Shown here one piece after another: positions 37,227 to 49,547 of a stretch of 64,000 nt of DNA. Below the pieces are notes generated by a model that was not told where the DNA came from, did no database searches, and saw only the letters and a list, made by a program, of their open reading frames with translations. The stretch comes from Mansonella perstans (Eukaryota; Nematoda; Chromadorea; Rhabditida; Onchocercidae): contig JBAMDO010000126.1 in NCBI GenBank assembly GCA_037074765.1, positions 1 through 64,000 of the forward strand, in the 5' to 3' direction. How positions within the stretch are numbered: position 1 is the first letter of the stretch; each line of letters opens with the position of its first letter. A program made the position numbers and the translations under genes.

Positions 37227-40200
37227 ATGGCTGAGCTGAGAAATGTTGAAGAAACAATATGGAAACGTATCGCTACTCGTCCATTTATTAATCTCCTAGC
37301 ATTTCTTGGCATTATTTTAATTGCTTCAAGTGTTGCATTATTTCATTTATTTGTGGGAAAAACAACAACAATATGTTTAACCCCTGAATGTATTAAAACT
37401 GGTAAGTTATGCTAAGTTCATTTTTTTCTGTTACTACAATTATCATCATTATTGTTACTGTTACTAAATATTATTATCACTATTAACAGATTAGTATTAC
37501 CGTAGTTATTTCTAATCATTGTAATTTTTAAAATTTGCCGTTTCTTTTTATCCTAATTTCCAGATGTTGTATTTAAAACTTTTCTATTGCCTGTTATTTT
37601 AAATATTATCTCCACCATTTCTTTGGTAATTTCAATTTGATTGATTTCCCATTCTTATTCTTGCTAATTATTGATTCAATAGTTCAAAAACACTAAAATA
37701 AGTCCCACTTAATTTTGAAATTAGTTATTAACTTCAAGTTCTCATTTCATTTCTCAATTCCTTTAGTTGCTTTTTTTTTTTAAACCAGTGTTCAATTTTG
37801 ATTAGTATATTGCAATTTTGATTAGTAAATATTGCCTAAATTCTATTTCATTAATCATTATATCAGTTTAATTATTTATGTGATAAACAAATAAACTCTT
37901 GACCGTAATAATTACATGCTGCAAAAAATTATGAACTCATGTAGGAACTTAATTGCTCACCTTTAGCACCTTCATTGATTGAATTTAATTACTTAAATAT
38001 GCGCATTTTTTTTATGGAAAGTTATTTGCAAAAGTTGTTTACTTGAAAAATACTTTATATGCAGCATCAATAATTTTAACATCACTGAATACGAAGATGG
38101 ATCCATGTGAAGATTTTTATGAATATGCTTGCGGAAGTTGGATTAAAGAGCATCCAATACCGGATGATTCAGCATCAGTGTCAAATTTTGAAAATTTAGG
38201 GCAATCTCTTGAATTGGCTCTAAAAGGTCAGACTTGCTTATTTTTTTCACCAATGATATTTTATTGAAATCTTTATTTCAATCAAAAAATTCAAAATGTA
38301 TTAATTGTGATTGTTTATTATATATAGGTTTGCTGGAACAAAAGAATGTGGAAGGCCGAGATGGTGAAGCTGTACGAAAAGCTCGAACATTTTATCAGCT
38401 ATGCCTTGATGAAAGTAGATCACTTCTGGTTTAAAATTATCGATTGATTTGATGAAATTATTATGGTACTGTCGAAATACCTAGCAATCATTCATTGTAT
38501 TATATGAACATTTCTAAGCCCTCCATCACATTCACTGTTAATAAATAAAAAATACTAGTAAAAAAATAAAAAACTTTTTTTTAATTATTTAATAAGTTTT
38601 TTAAGTATTTTTTTAGCTGCCATAACGAATACATGGCGTGGAGTATTTGATGATGAAATAAGGAAATTTGGTGGTTGGCCAAGCTTGGAAAAAACCGATA
38701 ATATGCCATGGATTGCAATTGAACAAATGTACGGTGTAATGGTGGCAAACTTTAGAAGTGATTCACTTTTTAAAGCAACTGTTCAACCGGATGATAAAAA
38801 TTCCCAGCAAAATATTTTATTGGTAGGAAATTTATTACTGTTATCATTGTTTAAAGACGAAAAGCACCTAATAAAATCTGCTATTATTGATTAATCATGA
38901 TATTACATTTTAACTAATATATATCGGCAATGCCCAAGCAATTTTTTTTAGAAAATCAATAATTACTTTATTGATTTTCTCAGAATCCTGCATGCATAAT
39001 TAAAAAGTTTGCTTGAATCCCGAAATGATTTCACATATGAAAGTCAACATAATGCACTACATTAGCTTGGAAAAAAAACTTTTATATGTGTAATAATTTG
39101 AAAAACGTTCAGTGAAAAGCTGAATTTATAAAAATTGTTAAAGCTAAATTTATAAAAATCGAAAAAAAAATGAAATAACAAAACTGAGCTGTTACTTTAG
39201 AAAATTATTCTACAGATTGATCAACCAGCATTAAATTTATTCGCTCGATATTTTTACATTTCACCAGAAACGCAAGAACATCGACAAGCATATAAGACAT
39301 TGATTAGAGATGTTTTGTCATTGTTCGAAGGACGATCCGAAGCATACCATCGTGACTTGGATGAAATTTTACAATTTGAAATTGATCTTGCAAATGTTTG
39401 CTCTCATTTCAAAAATAAAAAAGAAAGAAGACTTATAAATTAAAATAAACTATGTCATTATATTCGATTTTTCTGAAAAAAAGAAAGAGAAATTTGTAAT
39501 GTGAAAAAAATTTCACAAAATATTTTTAAATCACAAATTAAGAAAGACAAAAAGCTTGCAGAGGGCTAAATTAAAACTCAATTTAGATCACATTAAGCGA
39601 GGATTTAAGACACAACATTGCTGATTTATACAATAAAATGACAATTGGGGAGATGATGAAGGAATTTCCAAATTTCAATTGGTTGCTATTTTTCAACACC
39701 GTTTTTCAGTATGCTTTTTCTCCTTTATGTTTTCTTATTGTTAAATAACTGTCAGTTTTTGTGGGAAAATAAAACATGAAGGTTTTTGAAATTAATTGTT
39801 TTAATAATGTTCCATATACATTCAATTTGAAATATTTGTTATAGAAGCACCGAAATTTAAGAAGGAATTTAAAGCAGTTGTTAATGTATTAATATTTCAT
39901 TTATATTCATTTTCAAATTTTAGAAGTATTGAATTACCAAATGGTTTTAAATTAATTGTTATTTCATTTATATTCAATTTAAAGTATGTTACAGAAATAT
40001 CGAATCACCAAATAATAAAATGATAGTGATGAATGATAAGACGGAAATTGTCCTTCATGGTTTGCAGTTTATCAAAAAACTTGACGAACTGCTTCCAAAA
40101 TACCACAAAAGGTTTAATTCAATTTTTTAATTGCACAGTTATTCAAAATAAAAGCACTACAGAACTGAAAAAGAATCGAAAATGAAATTAATTTAATTTT

Positions 40201-43200
40201 GAGCTTTTCGTAGTTTAATGATAGAGGTAAATTTATGATTCATTGGAAACACAATGCAGTTGTTGAATTTTGCTACTCCACGTCCTGTGACAGTCACAGG
40301 AATTACTTGATTCCTTTTCGCACTGATTAAATCAATTCTGATTATTTAATAATGTAACCTGGAAAACTTAACTATACAAAAGCTCAAGGCACTCTTTTAT
40401 ATATAACTCGTACTCTTATTAGCCCTTTTTTAGCATCAATTCCTTCGCTTATATTCTAATATTCTTTTTTTCTTTTCCTTCTGTAATATGGCAAAATTTA
40501 ATGCTTAACTAACTTACTACTACCATCCTGTCGCAGTCCATGTTAGCGAAGTTAAATGAGAATTAGCCTGAGAAGAGAAGAAGAAATGAGAATGTTTTGC
40601 TATGTTGGCGTAACAATGTCAAAATTTAGTCGTGGCCAAAACTTCTTACCTTTTTATAATTCTTTTTTCTATTCCAAGAATAATTTCTAATTATTTGGTC
40701 TGGTGTTGGTTTTTCAAAACAATGTTACATGACCTACCTGATCCATTTTCATTAACACTGTTCAAATTTTACAGAAGTCTTAATCGTAAGTTTTATTTGT
40801 GTTTTTTTTATTGTTTGTATTTTTACAATTTTTTTCAAATTTTTTTAGATTGATTTTTTATTTCTGTTGAAAATGATTACTATAAATTGAAAGAAATTTT
40901 CGTTAATTAATTAATGTTACAACTTTAATTTGTAAAAATTTCAAATTTTTTTTTTTTTGAAGAATTTTCAATTCATAAATAAATATTTTATAGTGATGCA
41001 AGTGCCAAAAATGCGTTGGCATGGTTGTGTGACACGTATTAATAACTTAATGCCAATGGCTGTATCAAGTATTTATATTAGGAAATATTTTGATAAAGAA
41101 GCCAAAAAACAGGTGAGCATGTGATAAACGTTGTTTCATTTTATGAAAATATCGTTAGAAGTAATTTTTATATGCGATAAAAAAAGTTGTCATCCTTTGG
41201 GAAGATAAGTTAAATGTGACAATAAGTTTGAATGACAAGCATATGCCAAATGAAAGTTGACGGAATTGATAAATGATTTTCTGTTTGTTGTATTTAATTA
41301 TGGATAATAATTACTGAGTTTTAACATGCAGGTAAACATTAATTCATTGATTAATATTTCTGATAAGAGTAATTGGATGATTCCAAAGACTGATAAGTGT
41401 TATTATTTACCAACTGATTGCCATTGTCATTTGAATGATAAGTTTAGCGAAACTTTTAATAAATTTTTAATTTTAAAGATCAATTGAAATTATTAATAAA
41501 TATCAAAAAAAAATGATTGCAGTGAATAGATTTTTTCGTTTCTGTTTTTTTTCAAATTCGTTAACATTACGGAATATTTTTAATTTTTTTAAATGCATTA
41601 TAAGAAAAATAAAATGATTGAAGAAAAAAATTAGAAGCATTTTTAGGTGGAAGAAATGATTGAATTAATAATGGCAGCATTTGTGGATATGTTAGAATCG
41701 GAGGATTGGCTTACCGAACATACAAAAGGATTTGCTAAAGAAAAAGTATCAAGCATTATTTCTTTGAAATTCATTTCCAATTATTAAAAAATTTGATCAA
41801 TTAAAAAATTGGACAGGACTAAATTGAAATTTTAGATGCAATTATTCAGAAATAAAAAAGTTAAAAAATAAGAATTTTTAAAAATTCTTTGCGTATTTAT
41901 ATTTTATAATTCAAAAACTCACCGTGTGACATTTTAGGCTGTTTACGACATTTGGGTTCAGCTATTTCTTCTATTCTAGGCTTAAGGGAGCACTTTATAC
42001 TTAAGCGGTGCTGTGCTAGCATAGTGAGTGAACATATTTTTAACTTCGACTTTGAACTTTCTGCGATATTCTGAATATCAGGACGGCCTCGCATTATCGT
42101 GTAATATGAGATGATAATGTGAAAGCATCTAAATTAGGTGTCAAATGTATTAATTCAAGTACTAATTGAAATGAACTTTTTTAATTAATCCCTTTTTTTG
42201 TAATATTTTGAGCTTCCCAAAAAAAAACTTTTGTAAATAATCTAATATAGAATGACTTTAATAATTGAAATGCTGCAGAAAACTCCTGTTAAAATGATAT
42301 AGAACTGATTTAGTAATAATGATATTTGCGTGTAAGGCAAGATGTTTCAGATTGGTGGAATGAGCAAGAAGATTGGTTATCCGAATTATTTGGATGATTC
42401 GAAATTAGTTGATAATGATTATAAAGATTACGTCATTTACGATGGTGATTATTACAAGACAAAATTCCAGTTTTATCAAGTGTATCAGAAGAAAATATTG
42501 GAAAGTATCGTTGAGAAAGTTGATCGTGAAAGGTATATTTTAGGGAAGGATTTTTTTTCGAAATCCAATTATTTCAGCAAAATTCAGTAACTGCAAGATT
42601 ACTTGCCTAAAAGTACATTAGTCATTTTAAAAATATTAGGGACACTCTTGGCAATAATGCAAAGACAATTGGCAAAATTTCTTCCATTTCAATATTTTGA
42701 AAGCAGTTTTTTGCGCCGTTAATTGTTGGAATTTTTGGAACAGTTTTAGCCATGAGCATTTGGCATTTAAATTTGCTGAACTAGAAATGAACCACAAAAT
42801 TAAAAATTTGATTTCCGACCTTTAAATTTGCAAAGCTACAATTAAATGAGGTATGTTTAAATATAAATGCACAAAGCTGGGACTAAATCATGAATATCTG
42901 GAATTTCAACGACATTTAAATTTGTAAAGGCAAAACTAAATTTGAACGATTAATAAGTTATACGAATTTATGTTGTTTTAAAAATCTTCGTTATTACTAA
43001 TTCGATTGTTTCAAAATTCAGAAATGCTTCAAAGCAATCAGACTGCTTTGATTAAATTAATTTTAATGAAAAGAAAAAATCCTCCAGTTAGAAGCTAAGG
43101 AAATGTTGAAAAACTTATAAAATTAATTTGCTAGATTTAAAAGTCATTCAAAGCGAAGTCTTGTTTTTTTTCAGATGGCTAGCTGGAGCAGCACTTGTAA

Positions 43201-46200
43201 ATGCTTTTTACACTCCAACTACAAATGAAATAAGTAAGTCCTGCATATGCTGAAGTAAAATTTATTTGCAAATGATTAAAATTGGTTGAAATCATTCTGA
43301 TATTGTAAAAAATAGAAATTTCATTAAATTTAAAGAAAAAATTATATTAAATTTTTTGTTACATTTTCATTACTTCTAACTTTTTAACAGATTTTAATGA
43401 AATTTTCAAATTTTCAATAGTTATTTCTTTCTAAATTTTCGGATAAAATTTCAAATCTTTTTTGAATAAAAATCCAATTTGTCGGAGGCAGTTATTTTTT
43501 CTACTTAGTCACTCAAACGCAAGAATTGATACAATACAGTACTTTAAAAATTGATACTGTAGTCGGGGATTATTCTGCAAAACCCACTTTGCCACCTATG
43601 CTTGCTTATTTGAATTTCATTTTTTAAATTGAAAGTTCCTTTTTTGCATTTTAAAAACTTTTTCTAATTTACTCAAAAATTACAATTCTCTCGCGAGTTT
43701 TCATCTCTTTTATTTAAAACCTTAATCGAAAAATACTGTTTGATTTCTCTAAATACCAAAAGAAATCCAGTATTTCCGGCTGGTATCTTACAACCGGTCT
43801 TCTATCATAAGAATTTTCCGCACTCCATGAATTTTGGCGGTATTGGTGTTGTGATTGGCCATGAAATTACCCATGGATTTGATGATCGAGGTATTTCCTT
43901 GTATTATTATGTTTTTCCCTATTCATATCTAATCTAAATACCATTTAAATTCAAAATTCATTATCAAATTTGTGGTTCCAAATAATTTTAATTAAGAATC
44001 AAAATCAAATTTTGATTTTTTGATATACAAGAAGCAGGAAAAAACGTAAGTTACTTCTCAATAATGAAAGCTTAGATTTAAATTTTGATGAAAAATTAAG
44101 TTCGAGAATTTTGCTAATTAAAATTTAAATTTGTCCCAAAAATTTTTAATCCACTCTGATTAAGCGTTTCAAATTTCTTCCACTTTTCTTCTAGAATTCA
44201 ATAATTTTCATGATATTAAAATTTTTCGTTGCAATGATTTTAATCCAACGGTAACAAATTAATCTTTCTTATCGTTTTCATCACAAATTTCTTATCGCAA
44301 GATTATGATCGTTGTTCTTATTTTCAGTGTTATTATATTAATAGTATTAATATTGAATGTATAATGCAAATATAAGTTCCAAATAGTTCTTTAAAATTCA
44401 ATTCAAGAAACTAAATGTAAGTTAAATAAGTTAAATTTTTCTTTTTTACACTAATCAATTAACGATATTTTCTTGTATGAAATCCCAACATTAATTTCAA
44501 CATAGGACGGTTATACGATAAGTATGGCAATATTCGGCAATGGTGGGACAATGGGACAATTGAAAAATTTGAAATGAAAGCAAAATGCATTGAAGATCAG
44601 TATTCAGCATTTGTACTTAAACAAATTGGCATGAATGTTAATGGTCGTACTACAAAAGTAATTTTAAATTCCTATTGTCGTGTTAAGTAATTTTTTAATT
44701 TTGAATATTATTTAAATAATTGGATGAATTAGAAACTAGTTGGTTGAATCAGGCTAATTAACTAACTATAACCACTAATGTTATTTTATTTCGGTTTATT
44801 GTTATTCTTCACACATTCATTAATCTATTATTTCATTACTTAATATATTGTTAGGTGATGAATACTGATGATATAGATCTTATATTATTTGATATTTGAA
44901 GCAATAGTTTAATTGTTCCAAGAACTTATTCAGTACCTTTATGTCTTGTTAATCGCAATTGTATCTCCTTTAGAAGACAATCATTATCATTAATTTAATC
45001 ACGCATAATTACTTCGAAAAATTTTCTTGTGCATCCTCACTAGACATAATTGTTTCACAGGAACTTCTTTTATAGACCTTATTGGATATAATCACAATTA
45101 TTAGACTTAATTATACATAACTGTTTCTTGTACAAGCACACTAGATAAAATCGCTTAGGTAGAAACTTTTCCTTTTCCAAGCCTTATTAGGATATAATCA
45201 TAATCGTTAAGCTTAATTAGACATAATTGGTCCACTTTTCTTGAACGAATCTTATTAAAAATATAATCATTTAGAAAACTTTCGAAAAAGCTTCCGAATC
45301 AATTGGATTACTAGAACAGAATCACAATCACTGGACTTAATTAGAGATACTATTTCAGAATACAGAAACTTTCCTTATACAAGCCCTAATCGAAGCAATT
45401 TTTGAACCAGAAACTTCTTCAAGTCTTATTGCACATAAAACCAATCATTAAACCGCGTTAAACATTATAATTCTCCAAACTTTTTTATTGTGAAAGCCTA
45501 ATTAGGCATGTTGATCATTGAACAAAACTTTTTCTTTGGACGCAAGTTTTCCAGATATCTTTCCTTGTAATTCTTAATTTTTAAACTTCCATAAATTTTT
45601 TTTTCAATTCAGGTTTTGTCCAGAAATGCTTAAACGCATCATTTTAGGGTGAAAATATAGCTGATAATGGCGCTTTAAAACAAGCCTACAGGGCGTATAA
45701 GGAATATGCACAGAAATACCCGCAACACTTACACCTACCAGGTGTCAACTTAACAGATGATCAATTATTCTTCCTCAGTTATGCCCAGGTTGACATTTGC
45801 TAATTTGAAGAAAACTCTTTGTTATCGTCAAACGAGCGTGCATTTGTCTAATTGAGATAAACTTTTCTATCTAAAAATGCATAAAAGGAAAAAGTTCGGA
45901 AAAAGCTTTTTTTTCTACTAAATTGACTTAAAAAGAACAAAATTTAAAAATATTTGAGTTTAATTACTGCAAATTTATTCGCTTTTTAACACCTTTTTCA
46001 CCTTTTAATTTTGTTTCAAAACGGAAAAGTTTTCATTACAAAATCTATACTATCCAATTACTTTCAGTGTTGCGCAATTATTGAAATATATACTAATTAA
46101 TTTTTTGTCGCATTTTCCAGTCTAAACAGGAAAAAAGAAAGAAAATGAAATATTCAAAACAAAAATTTTAATATTTAAGTGCCAGAACTTGAGATGGCTC

Positions 46201-46808
46201 AATTAATTTTGAAATGTTTGTTGTTGAAATTTTTGAAATTGTTAATGAAACAAATCAATTGGTACCAATTAAAAATCAGTTTTTAATTTAAGATTTGGTG
46301 TGGTGCTATGAATGATATGGAAGCGGTAAGGAAATTACGAGCATCCGAACATTCACCGGGACCAATTAGGTATATTACTTTTACAAAAATTCGAATTTTA
46401 CACGAACACAAATGCATTTCATTGATAATGAATAATGATAATTAATATTACTAATTGATGTTAATAATGGCGTAATATAAAAGTAGTAGTAATGAGCTGT
46501 TATTGTTAGGTAAAAGGAAAACGATGTCATGATTTAGGACTATTGATTCAGAATTATTGATTCAATACAATGAAAATTCAAGATAATCACAAGGGATCAC
46601 TATTATTGACTGATTAATACTAATAATTTTGTTATAATTAAAAGTAAAAAGATGAAAATTAAAATTACTGATTTGTTAACCATAAATTTTTGATTCTAAT
46701 GATTGCAGAGTAAAAGGGCCGTTATTGAATTCGGACGATTTTGCAAAAGCATTTGATTGTCCATTGGGAAGTCCCATGAATCCTCGTCATAAATGTCGAG
46801 TATGGTAG
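37227..46808 (+). CDS. Neprilysin-type M13 zinc metalloprotease, type II membrane protein
   Basis: An ectoenzyme family that cleaves small peptides, often neuropeptides. Seventeen exons agree in phase, giving about 734 residues, normal for the family: 37227-37401, 38065-38226, 38328-38414, 38617-38822, 39216-39395, 39587-39708, 39995-40111, 40679-40785, 40994-41112, 41647-41745, 42351-42532, 43175-43233, 43771-43890, 44506-44657, 45648-45788, 46293-46369 and 46709-46808. An 18-residue cytoplasmic tail precedes one membrane segment ([20 protein letters not shown]), then [15 protein letters not shown]. Catalytic features are all present: [11 protein letters not shown] substrate-binding motif, [13 protein letters not shown] zinc motif, GENIADNG with the third zinc ligand, [10 protein letters not shown] with His and Arg, and the C-terminal CRVW. 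Introns carry an acceptor triplication, an antisense coding-like exon and a minisatellite. The substrate is unknown. Confidence 0.93.
39845..40020 (+). repeat. Triplicated splice-acceptor/exon-start repeat in the M13 gene
   Basis: Three similar blocks each consist of a TTCATTTATATTCA-like tract, an AG, and the beginning of the exon. The AG positions are followed by AAGCACCGAAAT (39845), AAGTATTGAATTACCAAAT (39924) and AAATATCGAATCACCAAAT (39995). Only the third continues as a normal exon; the other two reach stops or long T-rich sequence. Confidence 0.75.
40284..40300. repeat. Perfect 17-bp palindrome in intron 7 of the M13 gene
   Basis: CCTGTGAC and its reverse complement GTCACAGG flank a single central A, in an otherwise AT-rich intron. 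Confidence 0.85.
41923..42094 (-). pseudogene. Antisense coding-like exon with THEG-like repeats inside an M13 intron
   Basis: On the strand opposite the protease, within its intron 10, an open segment starts at ATG 42094 and reaches a strong GTGAGT donor at 41922. It reads [17 protein letters not shown], then [14 protein letters not shown], then [19 protein letters not shown]. The three segments are spaced about 17 residues apart and resemble the R-x-x-x-L/I-A-x-P-K repeat of THEG-type sperm/testis proteins; this is pattern recognition, not alignment. No further minus-strand exon was found in neighbouring introns, so it may be a gene fragment, a nested gene with distant exons, or chance. Confidence 0.3.
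44985..45480. repeat. Degenerate minisatellite in intron 14 of the M13 gene
   Basis: Units containing ATAATCACAATTATTAGACTTAA, spread as anchors at about 45088, 45194 and 45319, plus AGAAACTTTTCCTTTnCAAGCC at about 45162 and 45363, recur every roughly 100-125 bases with strong divergence. Confidence 0.55.
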
Positions 46809-47469
46809 GAGGATAGAAATGAAATGAAGTCGTTCTAAGTTGTTGTAATTGCATTGAAATTGAAAATTGATATATTTATTGTCATTTGTCATTTTGTTAA
46901 CATATCCGTTTAACGGACTAGCGGTGGAAATCAATAAGAACGATGCAAAGAGTCTAAAAAGATTATCGGGGAGGGAGACAGGAAAATGGAGGGCAAGAAA
47001 AGGAGCAAGTCTTACAATTAAATGTTCTTACACTATTACATTAACTCACTACTATTATTTTAACTATCAGAAAATAATCATTAAAATTTTTGAAAGAAAA
47101 ATTCTTTTTCCACTCCCGATACCTCATCTTTTCTTTTCGTTGATTAATTGCGTCGTTAATATAAAATGAATTGACTAATTCTTTTCCTTTTCCTTATTTG
47201 TCATTCATTTGATTGCCTGCACAAAACGAATGATCATTTCCATATGTTTTGACTTATTTCAATTGATTTTATATGGTTCAGCAATAATTTAATTTCATTT
47301 TGACTTAATTTGACAAATCTACAAAATATATTTGCTTTCATTTCTCTGTTCTTTTTGTGCTACTTTGAAATAATTTTTTTGCACAAATTCCATTGTGAAA
47401 CAATCACTGGCTGAGAAAATCTTTTGTTATTTTTATTGAAATTTTCAAAAATGAATCGAAAAAGATAAC
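46809..47469. other. 3' region of the M13 gene and spacer
   Basis: Probably holds the 3'-UTR. A long open frame from 46867 has no ATG start and looks like a chance extension. No canonical AATAAA is obvious. Confidence 0.4.
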
Positions 47470-47514
47470 ATTAAGTGGCCATAAGTTGAAATATTTCAAT
47501 TATGGCCACTTAAT
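47470..47514. repeat. 45-bp near-perfect palindrome
   Basis: ATTAAGTGGCCATAA and its exact reverse complement TTATGGCCACTTAAT flank GTTGAAATATTTCAA, which is itself almost self-complementary. The whole block can fold into one hairpin with essentially no loop. Confidence 0.92.
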
Positions 47515-47710
47515 TTGTTTGAAAATTTCAAGTTTCTCAACTCAAAAACAAATTACAAAGAAATTCCCTTCTGGTAATGTTGTAATATCATTAATGATAG
47601 TAATATAAATTGATCAACTTGTGCTGATAAAAGATAAATTCAATATATTCCATGTGAAATGAAGTAAAAGATAGAAAAGAAGTAGAGAGCATTCGGATAA
47701 ACAAATGAAC

Positions 47711-47960
47711 TGATCATATGATTGAAAACACAGGCTGACATTGATATCATCATAAGTGACCCCAATAAGTCACACAATCGAAAGCAAAGATCATCACTGA
47801 TATCTGTAATCTAAAGTAATCATCGGCATTTATATTCCCAAACAAGTCATATGATTGAAAACAAGGGTCAACATCTTGATCTGAAATCATCATTGCGACC
47901 AACATTGATATCTGTAATCTCGAACAGATCACACAATCGGAAACAAGATCTTGATGATAT
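47711..47960. repeat. Two-subunit (A-B-A-B) degenerate repeat
   Basis: Subunit A, TCATATGATTGAAAACA, occurs at 47714 and 47847. Subunit B, TCACACAATCGAAAGCA or GGAAACA, occurs at 47770 and 47929. Each is followed by ATCTTGAT or ACTGATATCTGTAATCT type sequence. Confidence 0.7.
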
Positions 47961-48936
47961 CTCTGGCCTGTGGTCTTCATTGATCTTTGCGAACTCATGG
48001 CAACCTTTCATTGATGAACAGATTATTTTATCCCAAATTATTCCGCTGTTGCTGCATTTATTCCCTTTCAAAATTTTTCATTCATTCTACTCATGATTTT
48101 TTAAAATTTCCAATTGAATTTCTCGAAGAAAAACTTTTACGGTTTTTTCCATGAAAAAGTTTACTTTTAATCAGAGTTTTTTTCAAATTCAAAGCATTAT
48201 TTCCAATTTGTTTAAGAATTCCAAAACAGTACAGTTTAACATGGTTCCCGTTTTTTTCTAGAATTGAACCGCAAGTTTTAGTCATAACATAATGATATGT
48301 TATTAAATCTACTGTCTAATTAATTTTTTGCCATGTAAATTTCTACCTCATGATTCATTAAATTCATTAAAGGGATCACATTTTCGGGCAGTGAAATGAG
48401 TACTTATATATATGTGAACAATGACTTTATGCTTTTTGCTTCTAAAAAGAGTGCTGAAACTGTGAGCAGTTAAAGTTTTACATCTGCGGAATATAATTCG
48501 CATCAATCATCAAATGCGTTTCTATGATTAATTTTTTACGGTTAAATTGACAGAGAATTAATTTGCTAATTTCTATTGTTAGAGACCGACATATTTTTAC
48601 CATTTTTATTTTCTTGTCTTATTTTCATTCTCTTACGTACACGTTTGTTGATATCATATTAAATAAAAATAATTAAACATCATCCAAGACCAATATAATT
48701 AAACATAACCCAATATAATCTACTTAATTAAATACTATCTAAGATAAAATATATTGATGAAAATATCCATTAGAATTAAGGCTTATTGACTGAAAATGCA
48801 CAAGGATGTTGATGAAGACAGTTGTCCTGATTCTTGACTAAAAATTGCAAAGAAATGAAGACATTTGTCTTGATGCATGTAGAACGTTGAACGATAAGGA
48901 GATTATGTGAAATAACTACTAATAGCCAAAATCGAA
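47961..48936. other. Spacer without recognised gene
   Basis: AT-rich, with a loosely repeated CAATATAATTAAACAT motif near 48660-48740. No credible exon. Confidence 0.4.
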
Positions 48937-49529
48937 TCAGCGTAATGGTCCTCGTCGTTGTGGATCTGCTAATAACATAATATTTAGAAATAAGTTATAC
49001 AATATACAATTATTTTTACAATTTTTTTACAAATTTATATAATAAAAATAATAATTATACAGTATATATAATATATTCTCATAAGTTATGCAATATAAAA
49101 TAAAAAATTTTGGTGAACAATTTTTTTATTAAATTTGATGCAAAACATTTGACAGATTAGATGACACTAAATATTAACAAAAAATTGTGAAATTCTTGAA
49201 AATATTAGGCAGCGCAGAGTAAATTCTGGTCCATAAACAATGGTCATAATCGATGCAGCTGAATTAGACGCCATGGCTCAAGATTATGTAACAGACAGCA
49301 GCTTGTGATTCGGCTTAGTTATCACGACCGTTTAAATTTAACAAAAGTGATAATAGGGTGGTTATCGTTTCATAATTTAGAAAGAAATATGACAGGTGTT
49401 CATATTTTTTTTCATTATTGTTTTTGTGAATTTTTTCAAGAGCTTACCACGTCCTGCTGCACAATAAATGATGAAAACAAGGAATAATAACAAATTTCGC
49501 CATATCTGAACTAATAACGACTTCGACAT
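48937..49529 (-). CDS. Candidate small secreted peptide precursor
   Basis: On the minus strand, ATG at 49527-49529 lies three bases after TTCATTTCAG, the arrangement expected of a trans-splice acceptor. The first exon (49448-49529) encodes 27 residues: a positively charged start, then a hydrophobic core LLLFLVFIIYCAAG, a good signal peptide, ending at a GTAAGC donor. A second exon (48937-48968) follows the acceptor GTTATTAG and, in the matching phase, reads ADPQRRGPLR and a TGA stop. The spliced product would be only 37 residues: a signal peptide plus a short basic peptide with an RR pair. A middle exon between 49200 and 49282 is possible. The mature peptide has no family I recognise. It could also be a longer gene that I have only partly traced. 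Confidence 0.35.
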
Positions 49530-49547
49530 ACTCTGAAATGAATTATG

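Noticed and set aside
46867..47169. 100-codon open frame just after the protease stop, beginning like a signal peptide
   Set aside because: It starts with TTG, has no ATG and no splice sites, and its second half is spacer-like. It lies in the probable 3'-UTR.
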